In this document: positions 27,473 to 37,194 of the stretch, in pieces
Layout of the letters: each line of letters opens with the position of its first letter
Position numbering within the stretch: position 1 is the stretch's first letter
The notes under the pieces: model-generated
What the model saw: only the letters and a program-made list of their open reading frames with translations
The model's database searches: none
What the model was told of the DNA's origin: nothing
Position numbers and translations under genes: made by a program
Assembly: GCA_013285505.1 (NCBI GenBank)
Contig: CP053450.1
Coordinates: 3,580,796 to 3,644,795 of the forward strand
Direction of reading: 5' to 3'
Source: Planctomycetota bacterium
Lineage (GTDB): Bacteria; Planctomycetota; Phycisphaerae; Phycisphaerales; UBA1924
DNA: 64,000 bases

Positions 27473-29191
27473 CGTGCGTTCTCCTCCCGCAGCCCTCCGG
27501 CTGCGCGTGCGGTTTCGGTGGTCGGTCCATCAACGTGCTGCGCGATGAACTCGCGCAGCTGCTCGGTCTCGGGGCGGTAGGGGCTGTGGCGGCGGGCGAA
27601 GAGCCGGGAGAACCCGGTCGTGCCGGGCAGCGGCGTGAAGAGCGAGTGCCCGCCCTCGAAGATGTGGCCGGTGACCAGCCGCGTGTCGTCCGGCGGGAAC
27701 AGCCGGATCCCCTCGGCCCGGTAGAGCTCGCGGATCTCGCCGAGGGTGTCGGTGATCGGGTCGGTGGCGCTCCGGGTCCGCAGCCCCGCGCGCTCGGCGT
27801 CATAGGCGACTTCCTGCGTGGGGTACCGCGCGTCCCGCCCGCCGAGGATCCAGGGCAGCGAGGGCGCGGGAAGCCCGCCGGTGGCGTCGTTGGCGTACTC
27901 GATCGTGTCGGCCGCGGCCCACTCGACGCGTGAGGTCGGCAGCCGCACATAGCGGAACAGCGTCTCGCCGGGCACGCGCCCGAGCCCGAGACCGTGGAGC
28001 GTCATGAGGCTTTCGGGGCGGTTGTCGACCTGCACGCGGACCGGCCCGGTGTGGCCGCCGAGCGTGAAGGGCACGACGTAGACACGCTGGGGCAGCAGTT
28101 CGTTGTGCCGCGTGTCGGCGCGAGAGTTGGACTGGGCGATCGCGCCGATCGCCATCATCCCCGCGCCCGCAGCCAGCCTGGCGATGTCGTCGTCGCCCTC
28201 GGTCCCGCCGGTCGAGGCCAGCACCAGCCCGCCGAGCAGCATCGCGTCGCCGAAACCCTTCTTGAATCGGCGGATGCTCTCGCGGCTCTGCCAGCGGGCG
28301 TCGAGGGCCATCGTGTTGACATCGCAGGCCGGCGGGAACCGCTTGGTGCCCGAGCCGAAAGTCACCGAGACCGCGGCGTTGTCCGACCGGGTCCGGGGCG
28401 AATACCGCACGGCCACGCCGCCGTCGCCCACGGCCTCGCGACGGGGGCCGAAGCCGTAGTCGACCACCAGGATTGTGTCGTAGTCGCCGGCCAGCAACGT
28501 GTCGCGGACGGTCGCGAGCGCGGCGTTGGCCGCGACGGGCGCGGCCGAGTTCTTCCTCGGCCTCTTCGCGGCGGTGCATCTCGATCGCGGCGATGCCCTT
28601 GAGCAGATAGCCCAGCGCGAAGTCCGACCGTACCGAGCGGTATTCGATCTCTTCGCTTGTCGTGTCGGACTCGCTGTAGTCGCGAAGATGGAAGAGCGCG
28701 TTCTCGGAGGTCGCGCGCAGGTTGCCCCAGTCGCCGCGGCTGGCGTCGGCCAGGCCGATGGCGGTGTAGGCCATCGCCTGCTCGAAGGGCTCGCCCTTCC
28801 AGATCCGCACGCCCTCTTCGTTGACGAAGATCGACTCGGTCGTGCGGTCGGCGTTGAGGCCCTGGGTCCGGAGCGTCTCGAAGACGACCTCGAAATCGCG
28901 GTCGGCGGCGTCGGGCAGGCCGTCGGCCAGCGCCATCATCCCCCGCTTGGTCGCGTTGAGCAGGTCGGTGCGGGTGTTGCTCGGGGTCTGCGTGGCCAGC
29001 AGTTCGCGGGCCCTGCCGAACTCGGCGCGGGCGGCGAACCCGAGCACTCTCGCGTCGGCCTGATAGCCCGCACCGCCGCACCCGACGAGCGGGAGTGTGG
29101 CACCGACGACGCAGACCAGGGCGAGGCGTGTGCGCCGTCTCGTGCCGGCCGGGGCGCGGTGCCTCCGTGATGTGCCGGCGACGCTAATCAA
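27469..29191 (-). CDS. COG3014-like TPR lipoprotein (one frameshift)
   Basis: A lipobox (LPLVGC) is followed by helical TPR-like repeats (FGRARELLATQTPSNT, RGMMALADGLPDAADRDFE, FEQAMAYTAIGLADASRG). The C-terminal half includes DYDTILVVDYGFGPRREA, which matches the conserved core of COG3014 proteins. The frame changes near 28543-28552, between EEAEEELGRAR and ANAALATVRDTL. The start appears to be a TTG at 29191 overlapping the stop of the gene before. The stop overlaps the YcfL-like start by ATGA. The predicted place is the outer membrane or periplasm. Confidence 0.72.
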
Positions 29192-29831
29192 GGACAGACC
29201 CCCACACCTCGCGCGCGACTTCGGTGGTGCCCTGCCAGACGAGCGCCCGGCTCTGCACCTCTTCGACGGCGAAGCTCAGCAGGTAGTACTCCTTGCGGAT
29301 GTCGGCGTCGCGCCCACCGGTGAGCGATCCGGCGCGTGTGGCCGAGGCGATCTGTGCCTCGAGCAGGTGGGTCGGCCAGCTCTCTTGCTGGAACTCGCCA
29401 AACGTCAGCCCGCCGCGCTCGAGCAGCCGCACCTTCTCGGGCGGCAACTGCACGGTGATGTTTTTGCTCCGCAGCAGGTCCTGCATGCCCTCGGCCGCGA
29501 GCACGCGGGAGACGAGCGACCACTGCTCGGCCTCGGGGATACGGTCGGTTGAGAGGTTCTCGACGCGTCGGACGACGAGCCGCGCCTCGGGTGAACCAGC
29601 GTCTCGCGATGTGAGGAACGCGCTGCCGGCGAGTTGGTCGCGGATCGTCAGCACCGCCTGTGTGAGGTCGGCGTCGGCCAGGCGGGTGGTGCGGGGGCCG
29701 GGCGTGCTCGCACAGCCGCCGGCGACGCTCAGCAGGAGCATGGCCGCTGCCGGCAACACCATCGCTCGGCGTGCGGCACGGCGTTCGCGAATCGGTCTCT
29801 GGCTTCGTGGGTTGTGCTGCGATCGGCGCAT
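29184..29831 (-). CDS. Second LpoB-like lipoprotein
   Basis: A 215-residue protein: basic N-terminus, then VLPAAAMLLLSVAGGC with a lipobox Cys. The core (LVVRRVENLSTDRIP, EQWSLVSRVLAAEGMQDLL, KEYYLLSFAVEEVQSRALVWQG) has the layout of PF13036-type LpoB domains: a strand with V..ENxS, a helix, then a pair of long strands ending W. It may be a diverged paralogue of the gene upstream. It overlaps the next gene's start by 8 bases and follows the first LpoB-like gene by 58 bases. Confidence 0.62.
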   Translation of the reverse strand: MRRSQHNPRSQRPIRERRAARRAMVLPAAAMLLLSVAGGCASTPGPRTTRLADADLTQAVLTIRDQLAGSAFLTSRDAGSPEARLVVRRVENLSTDRIPEAEQWSLVSRVLAAEGMQDLLRSKNITVQLPPEKVRLLERGGLTFGEFQQESWPTHLLEAQIASATRAGSLTGGRDADIRKEYYLLSFAVEEVQSRALVWQGTTEVAREVWGSVLD

Positions 29832-29889
29832 GACATCACCTCTTGCGGCTCCGCGCCGGCCGTTCACGACGAACGCCGTGCGCGAGCGG

Positions 29890-30525
29890 TCACCGCTGCT
29901 GGGCGAGATCGAACGCCTCGTTGAAGACGATCTCGCGGTCCTGCAGGTTGGTCATGTTGAACTCGAAGAAGTACCGCCTCGTGTCGCTGCGCTTGGACTC
30001 GAAGAACGCGCCGCGGAGGACGTAGGTGTTCGCCGGGTCGTAGCGGTCGGTCTGGCCGCCGCCGTAGTCGCGCTGCAGCGGGTCGGTCTCGCCGCCGCGA
30101 ACGCGCCGGGCCTCGGCGTCCATCGCCTGCACGCTCTCGACGAACTTCATGTTGGCCGCGGCGATGTCGCTGTTGATGAGCTTGCTGCGGAGGCGGCGCT
30201 GGATCAGCTCGAAATCGCTCCGCGGCGTGTCGGTCTGGTTCTCGATCGCCCCGAGCTCGACGATGACCCGCGTGGGGGCGTTGGCGATGCGGGGGATGTT
30301 CGAGAGCCGACGCGTGAGTGCCTCGGCGACCTGGTCGGAGTATTCGAGCATCGCCGGCATGCTCGCAGCCGTCGAGACCGCGTCGCCCCGCGTGCTCGCG
30401 TAGGGGTTGATCCGCCCGCCGGACTGCCCCACGCTCTCGTTGCGTGTGCACCCGGCGAGTGCCGCGGCCCCGATGAGCGCGGCGGCGGCAAGGGTCGTCG
30501 TTGCGGTGTTCATGGCCCGTCGCAT
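29890..30525 (-). CDS. LpoB-like penicillin-binding protein activator lipoprotein
   Basis: A lipobox (ALAGC) is followed by an LpoB-type domain: RVIVELGAIENQTDTPRSD, FELIQRRLRSKLINS, a YVLRGAFF strand and DTRRYFFEFNMTNLQDREI. In enterobacteria LpoB spans the periplasm and switches on the peptidoglycan synthase PBP1b. Here the protein is 211 residues. AGGAGG lies 7 bases before the first ATG. It is the first gene of a five-gene minus-strand run. The assignment rests on the fold pattern and on neighbours of the COG3014 and YcfL families. Confidence 0.75.
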   Translation of the reverse strand: MRRAMNTATTTLAAAALIGAAALAGCTRNESVGQSGGRINPYASTRGDAVSTAASMPAMLEYSDQVAEALTRRLSNIPRIANAPTRVIVELGAIENQTDTPRSDFELIQRRLRSKLINSDIAAANMKFVESVQAMDAEARRVRGGETDPLQRDYGGGQTDRYDPANTYVLRGAFFESKRSDTRRYFFEFNMTNLQDREIVFNEAFDLAQQR

Positions 30526-30570
30526 ACTCCAGCCTCCTTTGTGCGGCCCGGAAACCCCCGGGACCTCTCC

Positions 30571-30577
30571 ATTCATA
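30571..30577 (-). promoter_or_regulatory. Possible extended -10 of the Lpo-like operon
   Basis: TGGTATGAAT on the minus strand, about 46 bases before the first ATG. No clear -35. Confidence 0.35.
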
Positions 30578-30740
30578 CCACGGCCCGGACGATTAAGTTC
30601 CGTGACCACTAACTTTGGGCATCCGGACCCCGAGATTTCTCGCAGCGGGAAGGATATTCCAGGTCCATATACCGAACGTTTTCCTATCGACAGGATGGGC
30701 AGTCCGAGTTCACGGGCGCGGGCCTGCCCCCAACGAAACA

Positions 30741-30766
30741 CCCCCCCGGGCGCAGGCCCGGGGGGG
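30741..30766 (-). terminator. Terminator hairpin of the dockerin gene
   Basis: CCCCCCCGGGC-GCAG-GCCCGGGGGGG: a perfect 11-bp stem with a 4-base loop, 40 bases past the stop, followed on the minus strand by TGTTTCGTT. Confidence 0.7.
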
Positions 30767-30805
30767 ATGAAGGAGTTGACTCGGATCATCAGTCGTCAGA
30801 CCGGC

Positions 30806-32398
30806 TCAGCAGGGGATGTTCCACCGGTTGAGGAAGGCCAGGACGTCCTGGGTGTTGATCACGCCGTCACCGTTGATGTCGGCGGCGGGCAGCCCGGCGT
30901 TCCAGGCGTTGAGGAACGCGAGCACGTCCTGGGTGTTGCGGACGCCGTCCATGTTGAAGTCGCCGAGGCAGGGGCGGCCGCCGTTGATGCAGAAGGCGTG
31001 ATCGGCCTGATGGCAGCTGCGGCTCCCGTCGTCCAAGTTGAAGGAATACGAGTTGAGGCCGTAGATCGCGTCGGTCAGGCCCCAGCAGAAGAGTTCGGGG
31101 TCGTTCGGATCGGCGGGGATTCCGTAGACGCCGAGGATGTAGGTGTTCCCAGCGGTCAAGGCGTAGACGTTCGCGGGGATATTGACGGTGAATTCATACA
31201 GAGGGATGCCGAACGCATCGATGCACTGGAAGACCGGGCGTGCATCGGCCATCGTGACCTGGTACGCACCGAGGAAGGTCCCCAGACCGACACCACAGTC
31301 CTGGTTCCCGTCAGCCGAGCCGTTGTAGAGTTCGATGTAGAACCCGGCAGTATTGCCGAGCAGGGTCGGCGTTCCGGCGCCAACGTTCCAGCCACCGCCC
31401 GTGAACTGGAGCTGGCGCAGGTCTGTGTTTGCGGGTGCGACGAAGTCATCGGCGGCGATGAACGGGTTGTTGTTGTTGGTGAAGTTGCTGAAGTAGCAGT
31501 CGGGAGCGGCGCAGTCGAGTTCGAAGCAATCGGAGCCGACGTTGGTCGTAAATGCCATGTCGGGGCTGCAGCGAATGTAGTCGCCTGTGGTGCGGTCCCA
31601 CGACGTTGCATCGCGGAAGTTCGACATGTCGCTCTGGCACCAGGCGAACAGGCCCGAGCCGTTCGGGTCAACCAGCGTGGCGTAGACCAGCACCATGTAG
31701 ATCTCACCGGGATTGAGCGCGATGGGCGTGTCGAAGTTGGCGGTCATCTCGTAGAAGTCGAGATCGCCGGTGCAGAAGAACGTCGGCGAGACTTCTGAAA
31801 CCGCGTAGGTCTGCCTGCCGGCGAGCGAGGCGTAGGTCCAGCCGCACGTGTCGCCGCTGGCCTGTGTCGACCAGATCTCGACTCCGATCGTCGAGATCTC
31901 GTTGAGTGAACCGGTGCCGCCAAAGATGCCGGCGTAGAACTGCACGTTGCGCAGCGGTTCGCTTCCCGCGCGGAAATCGTCGAACACGAGGTACGGGTTC
32001 GAGGCGTGGTTGTTGTTGCTGAACCAGCCTGATGTGCAGGAGGGGTCCTGGCTGATGAACCGCGTTCCCCCGCCGCCTCCGGCGATGTCACCCTGCTGGA
32101 AGCCGCCGGGGTTGGTGCTCGCCGGCTGGCGCGTGCCGCCGATGATCTCGGGCTGCGAATCCAAGCTGAACAGCACAGAATCGCGCGGATCGGTGCTGAA
32201 AGTCGAGAACTTGCTTTCCGACGGCACACGGTGGAAATCACCCGGTCCGGCCGGCTGCCAACCGGATTGCGGCGCATCCAAGATGTGCTGCTGCGAAAGC
32301 AGAGGCACGGCGTCGGAAACGACCTGCCCGAATGCCGTGGCCGCGGTCGCGGCTGCGGCGGCTGTGGCCCAGAGAGCCCTTCCAAGGAACCTGTTCAT
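30806..32398 (-). CDS. Secreted protein with duplicated domain and GC-type dockerin
   Basis: A signal peptide (ATAAAAATAATAFGQ) is followed by two related modules of about 190 residues. The first contains NPYLVFDDFRAGSEPLRNVQF and the second NPFIAADDFVAPANTDLRQL; both go on with a G.GT...I.IELY-type strand and Cys residues. The C-terminus has two dockerin-like repeats, DFNMDGVRNTQDVLAFLNAW and DINGDGVINTQDVLAFLNRW, ending PC. It is 530 residues, rich in Asn, Cys and aromatic residues. The module family was not recognised; it may bind carbohydrate. GGGAG lies 8 bases before the ATG. Confidence 0.8.
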   Translation of the reverse strand: MNRFLGRALWATAAAAATAATAFGQVVSDAVPLLSQQHILDAPQSGWQPAGPGDFHRVPSESKFSTFSTDPRDSVLFSLDSQPEIIGGTRQPASTNPGGFQQGDIAGGGGGTRFISQDPSCTSGWFSNNNHASNPYLVFDDFRAGSEPLRNVQFYAGIFGGTGSLNEISTIGVEIWSTQASGDTCGWTYASLAGRQTYAVSEVSPTFFCTGDLDFYEMTANFDTPIALNPGEIYMVLVYATLVDPNGSGLFAWCQSDMSNFRDATSWDRTTGDYIRCSPDMAFTTNVGSDCFELDCAAPDCYFSNFTNNNNPFIAADDFVAPANTDLRQLQFTGGGWNVGAGTPTLLGNTAGFYIELYNGSADGNQDCGVGLGTFLGAYQVTMADARPVFQCIDAFGIPLYEFTVNIPANVYALTAGNTYILGVYGIPADPNDPELFCWGLTDAIYGLNSYSFNLDDGSRSCHQADHAFCINGGRPCLGDFNMDGVRNTQDVLAFLNAWNAGLPAADINGDGVINTQDVLAFLNRWNIPC

Positions 32399-32650
32399 CA
32401 CACAATCTCCCAATCATTGGGGTGAGGAAGCCAACAACTCACGCCACACCCCGAGTTCACGAGCCGGATACCTCCACATCTGGCAACCGGAAGAAGCCAT
32501 GGTACCAGAAGCTGGGTAAAGACACGCAGAAATCGCGTGAATTTGCACAGTTTGCGCAACTCAGGTATTGACAAATACTTAGGCGTGCTCGTTCACTGAG
32601 GATTCGGCCAGACTCTGGAACGTGTCGGCGAAGCGACGGGGGTGTTTCCC

Positions 32651-32884
32651 TCAGCCACCGAAGGCGCGGTCACCGCCCCGGGTCGTGATCGACTCGGTGT
32701 TCAGGCTCTGCGCCATGTGCTCGGCGGCGCCGCGATCGTCGCACCGGCGCATGGTGGCCCAGCCGTTCTGGCCGAGTCGGCGCCAGACGTACCAATCGCC
32801 GTGCTGGTCGGTGTCGGCACGGAACAGGCTCTTCGGCTCGATCTCTTGGCCCGAGCCTCTCGGATTCGGATGGAATTCCTGCAC
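32651..32884 (-). CDS. Small hypothetical protein with a strong ribosome binding site
   Basis: A 77-residue reading frame starting at GTG 32884, with AAGGAGGTG about 4-10 bases before it. The centre (HGDWYVWRRLGQNGWATMR, CDDRGAAEHMAQSLN) has the look of a folded small domain, rich in Trp. No signal peptide or metal motif is seen. It stands alone between the dockerin gene and the peptidase pair. The remaining gaps 32399-32650 and 32885-33218 show no further gene; a TTGACA at 32570 may be part of a promoter, but no matching -10 is clear. Confidence 0.55.
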   Translation of the reverse strand: MQEFHPNPRGSGQEIEPKSLFRADTDQHGDWYVWRRLGQNGWATMRRCDDRGAAEHMAQSLNTESITTRGGDRAFGG

Positions 32885-33218
32885 TGCACACCTCCTTGTG
32901 GTCGGGCGTGCGTCACTCCCACGAGCTCGCCCGAAATCAGCACACATTTCCGCCCCACGCGGCTGTACCGAGAAGAAGTCTCGGCGGTCGCTGACTGCCC
33001 CACCATTTGCGCCGATTTGCCCCGGTTTGTCAAGCGGGGAAAGACAAGAAAGTCCGTTGTTTGTTAGTGTTAGCGAACATGGTGCGTGCAGATCCCCGCT
33101 GAGAGACTCCCAGGCGGGATACCGGGCAGAGACACTCCGAACGCCACGTCGCGGCGGATTCGATATGGTGTGCGACCCTTGTGGAACAGCGTCGGGGGAC
33201 GCGACCGGAGTTTCATTG

Positions 33219-35241
33219 ATGCACCAGAGATTGATGTGGAGTGCCGCGGCATTGCTCGCCCTCGCGGGCACCAGCCTCGGCGAGGCCGGCCCGATCACGG
33301 CGAGCCGCCAGCCCCGTGGAGACCTTTGAGATCGGCTCGAGCCTGGGCGGCAAGCTGATCACCGGCTGGCGGGTGGGCTCGACCGAGCCGGACGAGCTGG
33401 GCCGCGGGCCGGACGAGCGTCCGGCGCTGCTGATCGTCGCCGGGCTGAACGGCCGGCACGACTTCGGCTCCCGGGTGGCGATCTCGATCGTGGACCGGCT
33501 GGTGACCGATCACCCCGAGCTGCTCGACCGGTACACCGTCTACGTGGTGCCGGATCTCAATCCGGACAACGACGCGATGTTTGACCGCCCGGGCACGCCC
33601 CGCGCCGAGTTTGGGCGCGCGCCGCGGTCGGCCGACGCCGACAGGGACGGGCGGTACGACGAGGACCCGGCGGACGATCTCAACGGCGACGGCGTGATCA
33701 CGATGATGCGGGTGAAGAACCCGGCACCGGGCACGGGGCTGCGGCCGACGCTGGTGCTCGATCCCGACGAGCCGCGGCTGCTGCGGGAGCCCGACGGCGA
33801 CAAGGGCGAGATCGCCGAGTACGCCGTGCTCATCGAGGGCATCGACAACGACGGCGACGGGGCGTTCAACGAGGACGGGATCGCGGGCAGCGCCGGCGGC
33901 GGCGTGGACCTGGACCGAAACTTCCCCTCGCTGTGGCCTGAGTACGCCGACGGCGCCGGCCCGCACGCGCTCTCTGAGCCGGAGACCCGCCGGCTCGTCG
34001 AGTGGATGATGACGCGGGACAACATCATCTGTGCGCTCGCGTATACGCCGGGCGACAACATCCTCAACACGCCCGCTTCGGGCAAGTACGACAAGGACGG
34101 GCGCGAGCCGACCGGCATCGAGGACGGCGATAAGAACACGTACGAGCGCGTGCAGACGCTCTTTAAGGAGACGACGAACCAGACCGGCGCCCCCAAGGGT
34201 GAGTGGGCCGGGTCGTTCACGCAGTTTGCCTATGGCCAGTTCGGGGTGTGGAGCTTCGCGACGCCCGGGTGGGTGCGGCCCGATCTGGTCAAGGAAGCGG
34301 ACGCTGAGGGCGGGGAGAAGGACGAGTCCGCTCCGGCCGACAACGCCCCCAAGGGCGACGGCGGCCTCGACATCGAGGCCGAGCGGAAGGCGCTGCAGGC
34401 GCAGGGCACGCCCGGGTTCATCATCGACTTCATCGTCGCGACCCCCGAGGAGCGTGCGGCGTACATGGCGAGCTTCGAGGACATGTCCGAGGCCGAGCGG
34501 GCGTCGAACATGCAGGCGGTGATGGCGCTGCCCGAGTCGATCCAGCTCCGCGTGCGGGCGCTGATCTCGGGCCAGCCCGATCCCGGTCCGTTTGCCAGCG
34601 GGGGTGGCGGCCGCGAGAGCGTCGGCGGCGAAGGACGCGGCGGGCGGGGCGCACGCGGTGCGGGGGGGGGCGCGGCTGGCGGCAAGTCTTCCGACTCTGA
34701 CGACGCCAAGTGGCTGGAGTACTCCGACGAGCACCTGGACGGGCGCGGGTTTGTCGAGTGGGCCGCGTTCGACCATCCGCAGCTCGGCGAGGTGGAGATC
34801 GGCGGCCTGGTGCCGGGCATCAAGCACGAGCCCCGCGAGAGCGAGTGGGTGCGCGTGGTGGACGAGCAGGCGACGTTCGTGGCGGGCCTGGTCGGCATGC
34901 TGCCCTCGCTGGAGGTGGAAGTGACGGGAGTCGAGCGGATCGCTCCGGGCGTGTGGCGGGTCCGCCTCCGCGGGACGAACTCCGGCACGCTGCCGACGCG
35001 TGCGGCGATCGGGGCCAAGGCCCGACGCCTCGCGCCGATCGTGGTCGACCTCGGCGTCGACGTGGACGACATCGTCACCGGCGACCGGCTCAACAGCTGG
35101 GAGTCGATCGCGGGCAACGGCGGGTACGAGGAGATCGAGTGGGTCGTGCGTGCGCCGGACGGCGCGAGCCTGCCGGTCGAGATCCGCTCGAGCGTCTTCG
35201 GCAACCGCACCCTTTCCGTCGAACTGACGCAGGACAACTGA
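33219..35241 (+). CDS. M14 carboxypeptidase-like secreted protein, probably inactive (one frameshift)
   Basis: Signal peptide LMWSAAALLALAGTSLGEA, then an M14-like fold that aligns well with the next gene. A frame change near 33300-33310 joins the signal peptide to SPVETFEIGSSLGG. Where the next protein has GNVHGNE (zinc HxxE), this one has GLNGRHDFGS. Where that one has QSYHNSGG (zinc His), this has LAYTPGDN. Where that one has FTNEMW (catalytic Glu), this has FATPGW. Calcium-loop inserts (DADRDGRYDEDP, DNDGDGAFNEDG) are shared. A Gly-rich linker near residue 460 separates a C-terminal beta domain. Likely a pseudo-peptidase, perhaps a partner of the next protein. Confidence 0.8.
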
Positions 35242-35253
35242 GGAATGACACCG

Positions 35254-37008
35254 ATGTTCACACGAACTCTCAAAGCAGCGCTCTGTGCCGCTCTCGCCGC
35301 CGCGTCCGTTTCGGCGCCGGCGGTTGCGCAGGAATTCATACCCGCCAAGGTCGATATCGCGTTCAACCGGTATTACACCTACACCGAGTTGGTTGATCAC
35401 ATGCACGCGATCGCCAACGCGTATCCCGAGATCGTCACGCTGGAGCAGATCGGCTTGAGCGGGCTTGGCAGACCGCTCTATGTCGCGACGGTCAACGCGC
35501 CCAACACGGGCCCGGCCGGGTCGAAGCCCGCGATGTGGATCGACGGCAACGTCCACGGCAACGAGATTCAGGCCGCCGAGGTGGTGCTCTACTCGCTCTG
35601 GTATCTCACCCGGGCCTACGGCCACAACGAGGACCTGACCGAGCTGCTCGACAACTACTCGTTCTACTTCATGGTGAGCCAGAACCCCGACGGGCGTGAC
35701 TATTGGTTCGAGGAGGCCAACACGCCCAACTCGTCGCGCTCCAACCAGCGCCCCGTGGACAACGACCGGGACGGGTTCTTCGACGAGGACCCGCCGGACG
35801 ACCTCGACGGCGACGGCTCGATCACCACGATGTGGAAGCCAGACCCCGACGGCCGCTGGAAGCGCGACGAGAAGGACCCGCGGGTCTTCTACCGCGTTGG
35901 GCAGGACGAGGTCGGCGAGTGGACGAGGCTCGGCTCGGAGGGCATCGACAACGACGGCGACGGGCGGACCAACGAGGACGGCCCCGGCGGCGACGACATG
36001 AACCGCAACTGGCCCAGCGACTGGAAGCCCAACTACGTCCAGTACGGCGCCGGCGAGTTCCCGCTCTCCAACCCCGAGACGCGGGCGATCGCCGAGTTCA
36101 TCCTCGCGCGGCCCAACATCGCGGCCGGGCAGAGCTACCACAATTCCGGCGGCATGATCCTCCGCGGCCCCGGCGCCAACTACGCCGAGAGCCTCTACCC
36201 GCGCGAGGACATCCGTGTGTACGACGAGATCGGCACCGTCGCCGAGGACATCCTCCCGTATTACAACTACTGGGTGATCTACAAGGACCTGTACACCGTG
36301 CACGGCGGGTTCGTGAACTGGCTGGCCGAGGGTCTCGGCGTGTTCAGCTTCACCAACGAGATGTGGGCCGCGTCCAAGTACTTCCAGCGCGACATCTCCC
36401 GCCCGAGCGAAGAGCAGATGTGGCTCTTCCGCGACCGGCTGCAGTTCGGGCAGGACTTCAAGGACTACACCGAGATCGACCACCCCGAGCACGGCAAGGT
36501 GCTCGTCGGCGGGCTCAACAAGTGGGCCAGCCGCAACACCCCCACCTTCGCGCTCGAGGAGGAGTGCCACCGCAACTTCGCGTTCACGATGTTCCACGCC
36601 GACCAGATGCCGGTCGTCGAGTGGGGCCCGATCGAGGCCGAGCAGGTGGGCGACGGCGACCTGTGGATGGTGACCGTCGAGGTCAAGAACACCAAGCTCA
36701 TGCCGACTCGGTCGGGCATCCAGGCCAACAACAACATCGGCCGCAACGACATCCTCACCTGCGAGCCCTCGGAGGGGCGTGTGGCGATGTCGGGGTCGAT
36801 CCGCGAGCGCACGGACAAGCAGCTCAACGAAACCAGGTTCGAGCCCGGGCGTGTGCAGCTGCGGCGGGGCGTGCCGAGCAAGGGCAGCGTGCTGCACCGG
36901 TTCCTGATCGAAGGGCCGCGGGGCGGGGCGGTGACCCTGCGGTACGAATCCGAGAAGGCCAAAGACCTCGAGACGACGTTCACACTCGAGCCGCGCAGCC
37001 GGGACTGA
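35254..37008 (+). CDS. Secreted M14-family zinc carboxypeptidase
   Basis: Signal peptide (LKAALCAALAAASVSAPAVA), then RYYTYTELVDHMHAIA and the M14 motifs: GNVHGNE (zinc His and Glu), NPDGRDYW, QSYHNSGG (zinc His) and SFTNEMW (catalytic Glu). It should remove C-terminal residues from peptides outside the cytoplasm. Two calcium-loop inserts (DNDRDGFFDEDPPDDLDGDG, DNDGDGRTNEDG) interrupt the fold. The C-terminal 130 residues form a beta domain (VVEWGPIEAEQVGDGDLW). The ATG at 35254 was chosen over 35245 because GAGGA lies at proper spacing only from the former. It follows the paralogue at once, so they are co-transcribed. Confidence 0.88.
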   Translation: MFTRTLKAALCAALAAASVSAPAVAQEFIPAKVDIAFNRYYTYTELVDHMHAIANAYPEIVTLEQIGLSGLGRPLYVATVNAPNTGPAGSKPAMWIDGNVHGNEIQAAEVVLYSLWYLTRAYGHNEDLTELLDNYSFYFMVSQNPDGRDYWFEEANTPNSSRSNQRPVDNDRDGFFDEDPPDDLDGDGSITTMWKPDPDGRWKRDEKDPRVFYRVGQDEVGEWTRLGSEGIDNDGDGRTNEDGPGGDDMNRNWPSDWKPNYVQYGAGEFPLSNPETRAIAEFILARPNIAAGQSYHNSGGMILRGPGANYAESLYPREDIRVYDEIGTVAEDILPYYNYWVIYKDLYTVHGGFVNWLAEGLGVFSFTNEMWAASKYFQRDISRPSEEQMWLFRDRLQFGQDFKDYTEIDHPEHGKVLVGGLNKWASRNTPTFALEEECHRNFAFTMFHADQMPVVEWGPIEAEQVGDGDLWMVTVEVKNTKLMPTRSGIQANNNIGRNDILTCEPSEGRVAMSGSIRERTDKQLNETRFEPGRVQLRRGVPSKGSVLHRFLIEGPRGGAVTLRYESEKAKDLETTFTLEPRSRD

Positions 37009-37194
37009 GACGATCGCGTCGGCCATCGTGTGCTCTCACTCGCGGCCCTCGCCGCGCAGTGATGCCGAACGCACGGCACGACTGCGCCGCAGAGGATGCG
37101 GAGCCGCGAAAGGGATTGAGTCGCGGCGAGTCGTGGCACCCACCTCACCGATTCGGGCCATCCGCCGAGCCCGTCGGAGAACGCCCCCTCGTGC

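Noticed and set aside
33295-37026. A 1243-codon open frame on the minus strand across both M14 genes
   Set aside because: It is the mirror of two genes with clear signal peptides and catalytic motifs. It has His/Arg/Leu-rich low-complexity composition and no domain. High GC makes such antisense frames common.
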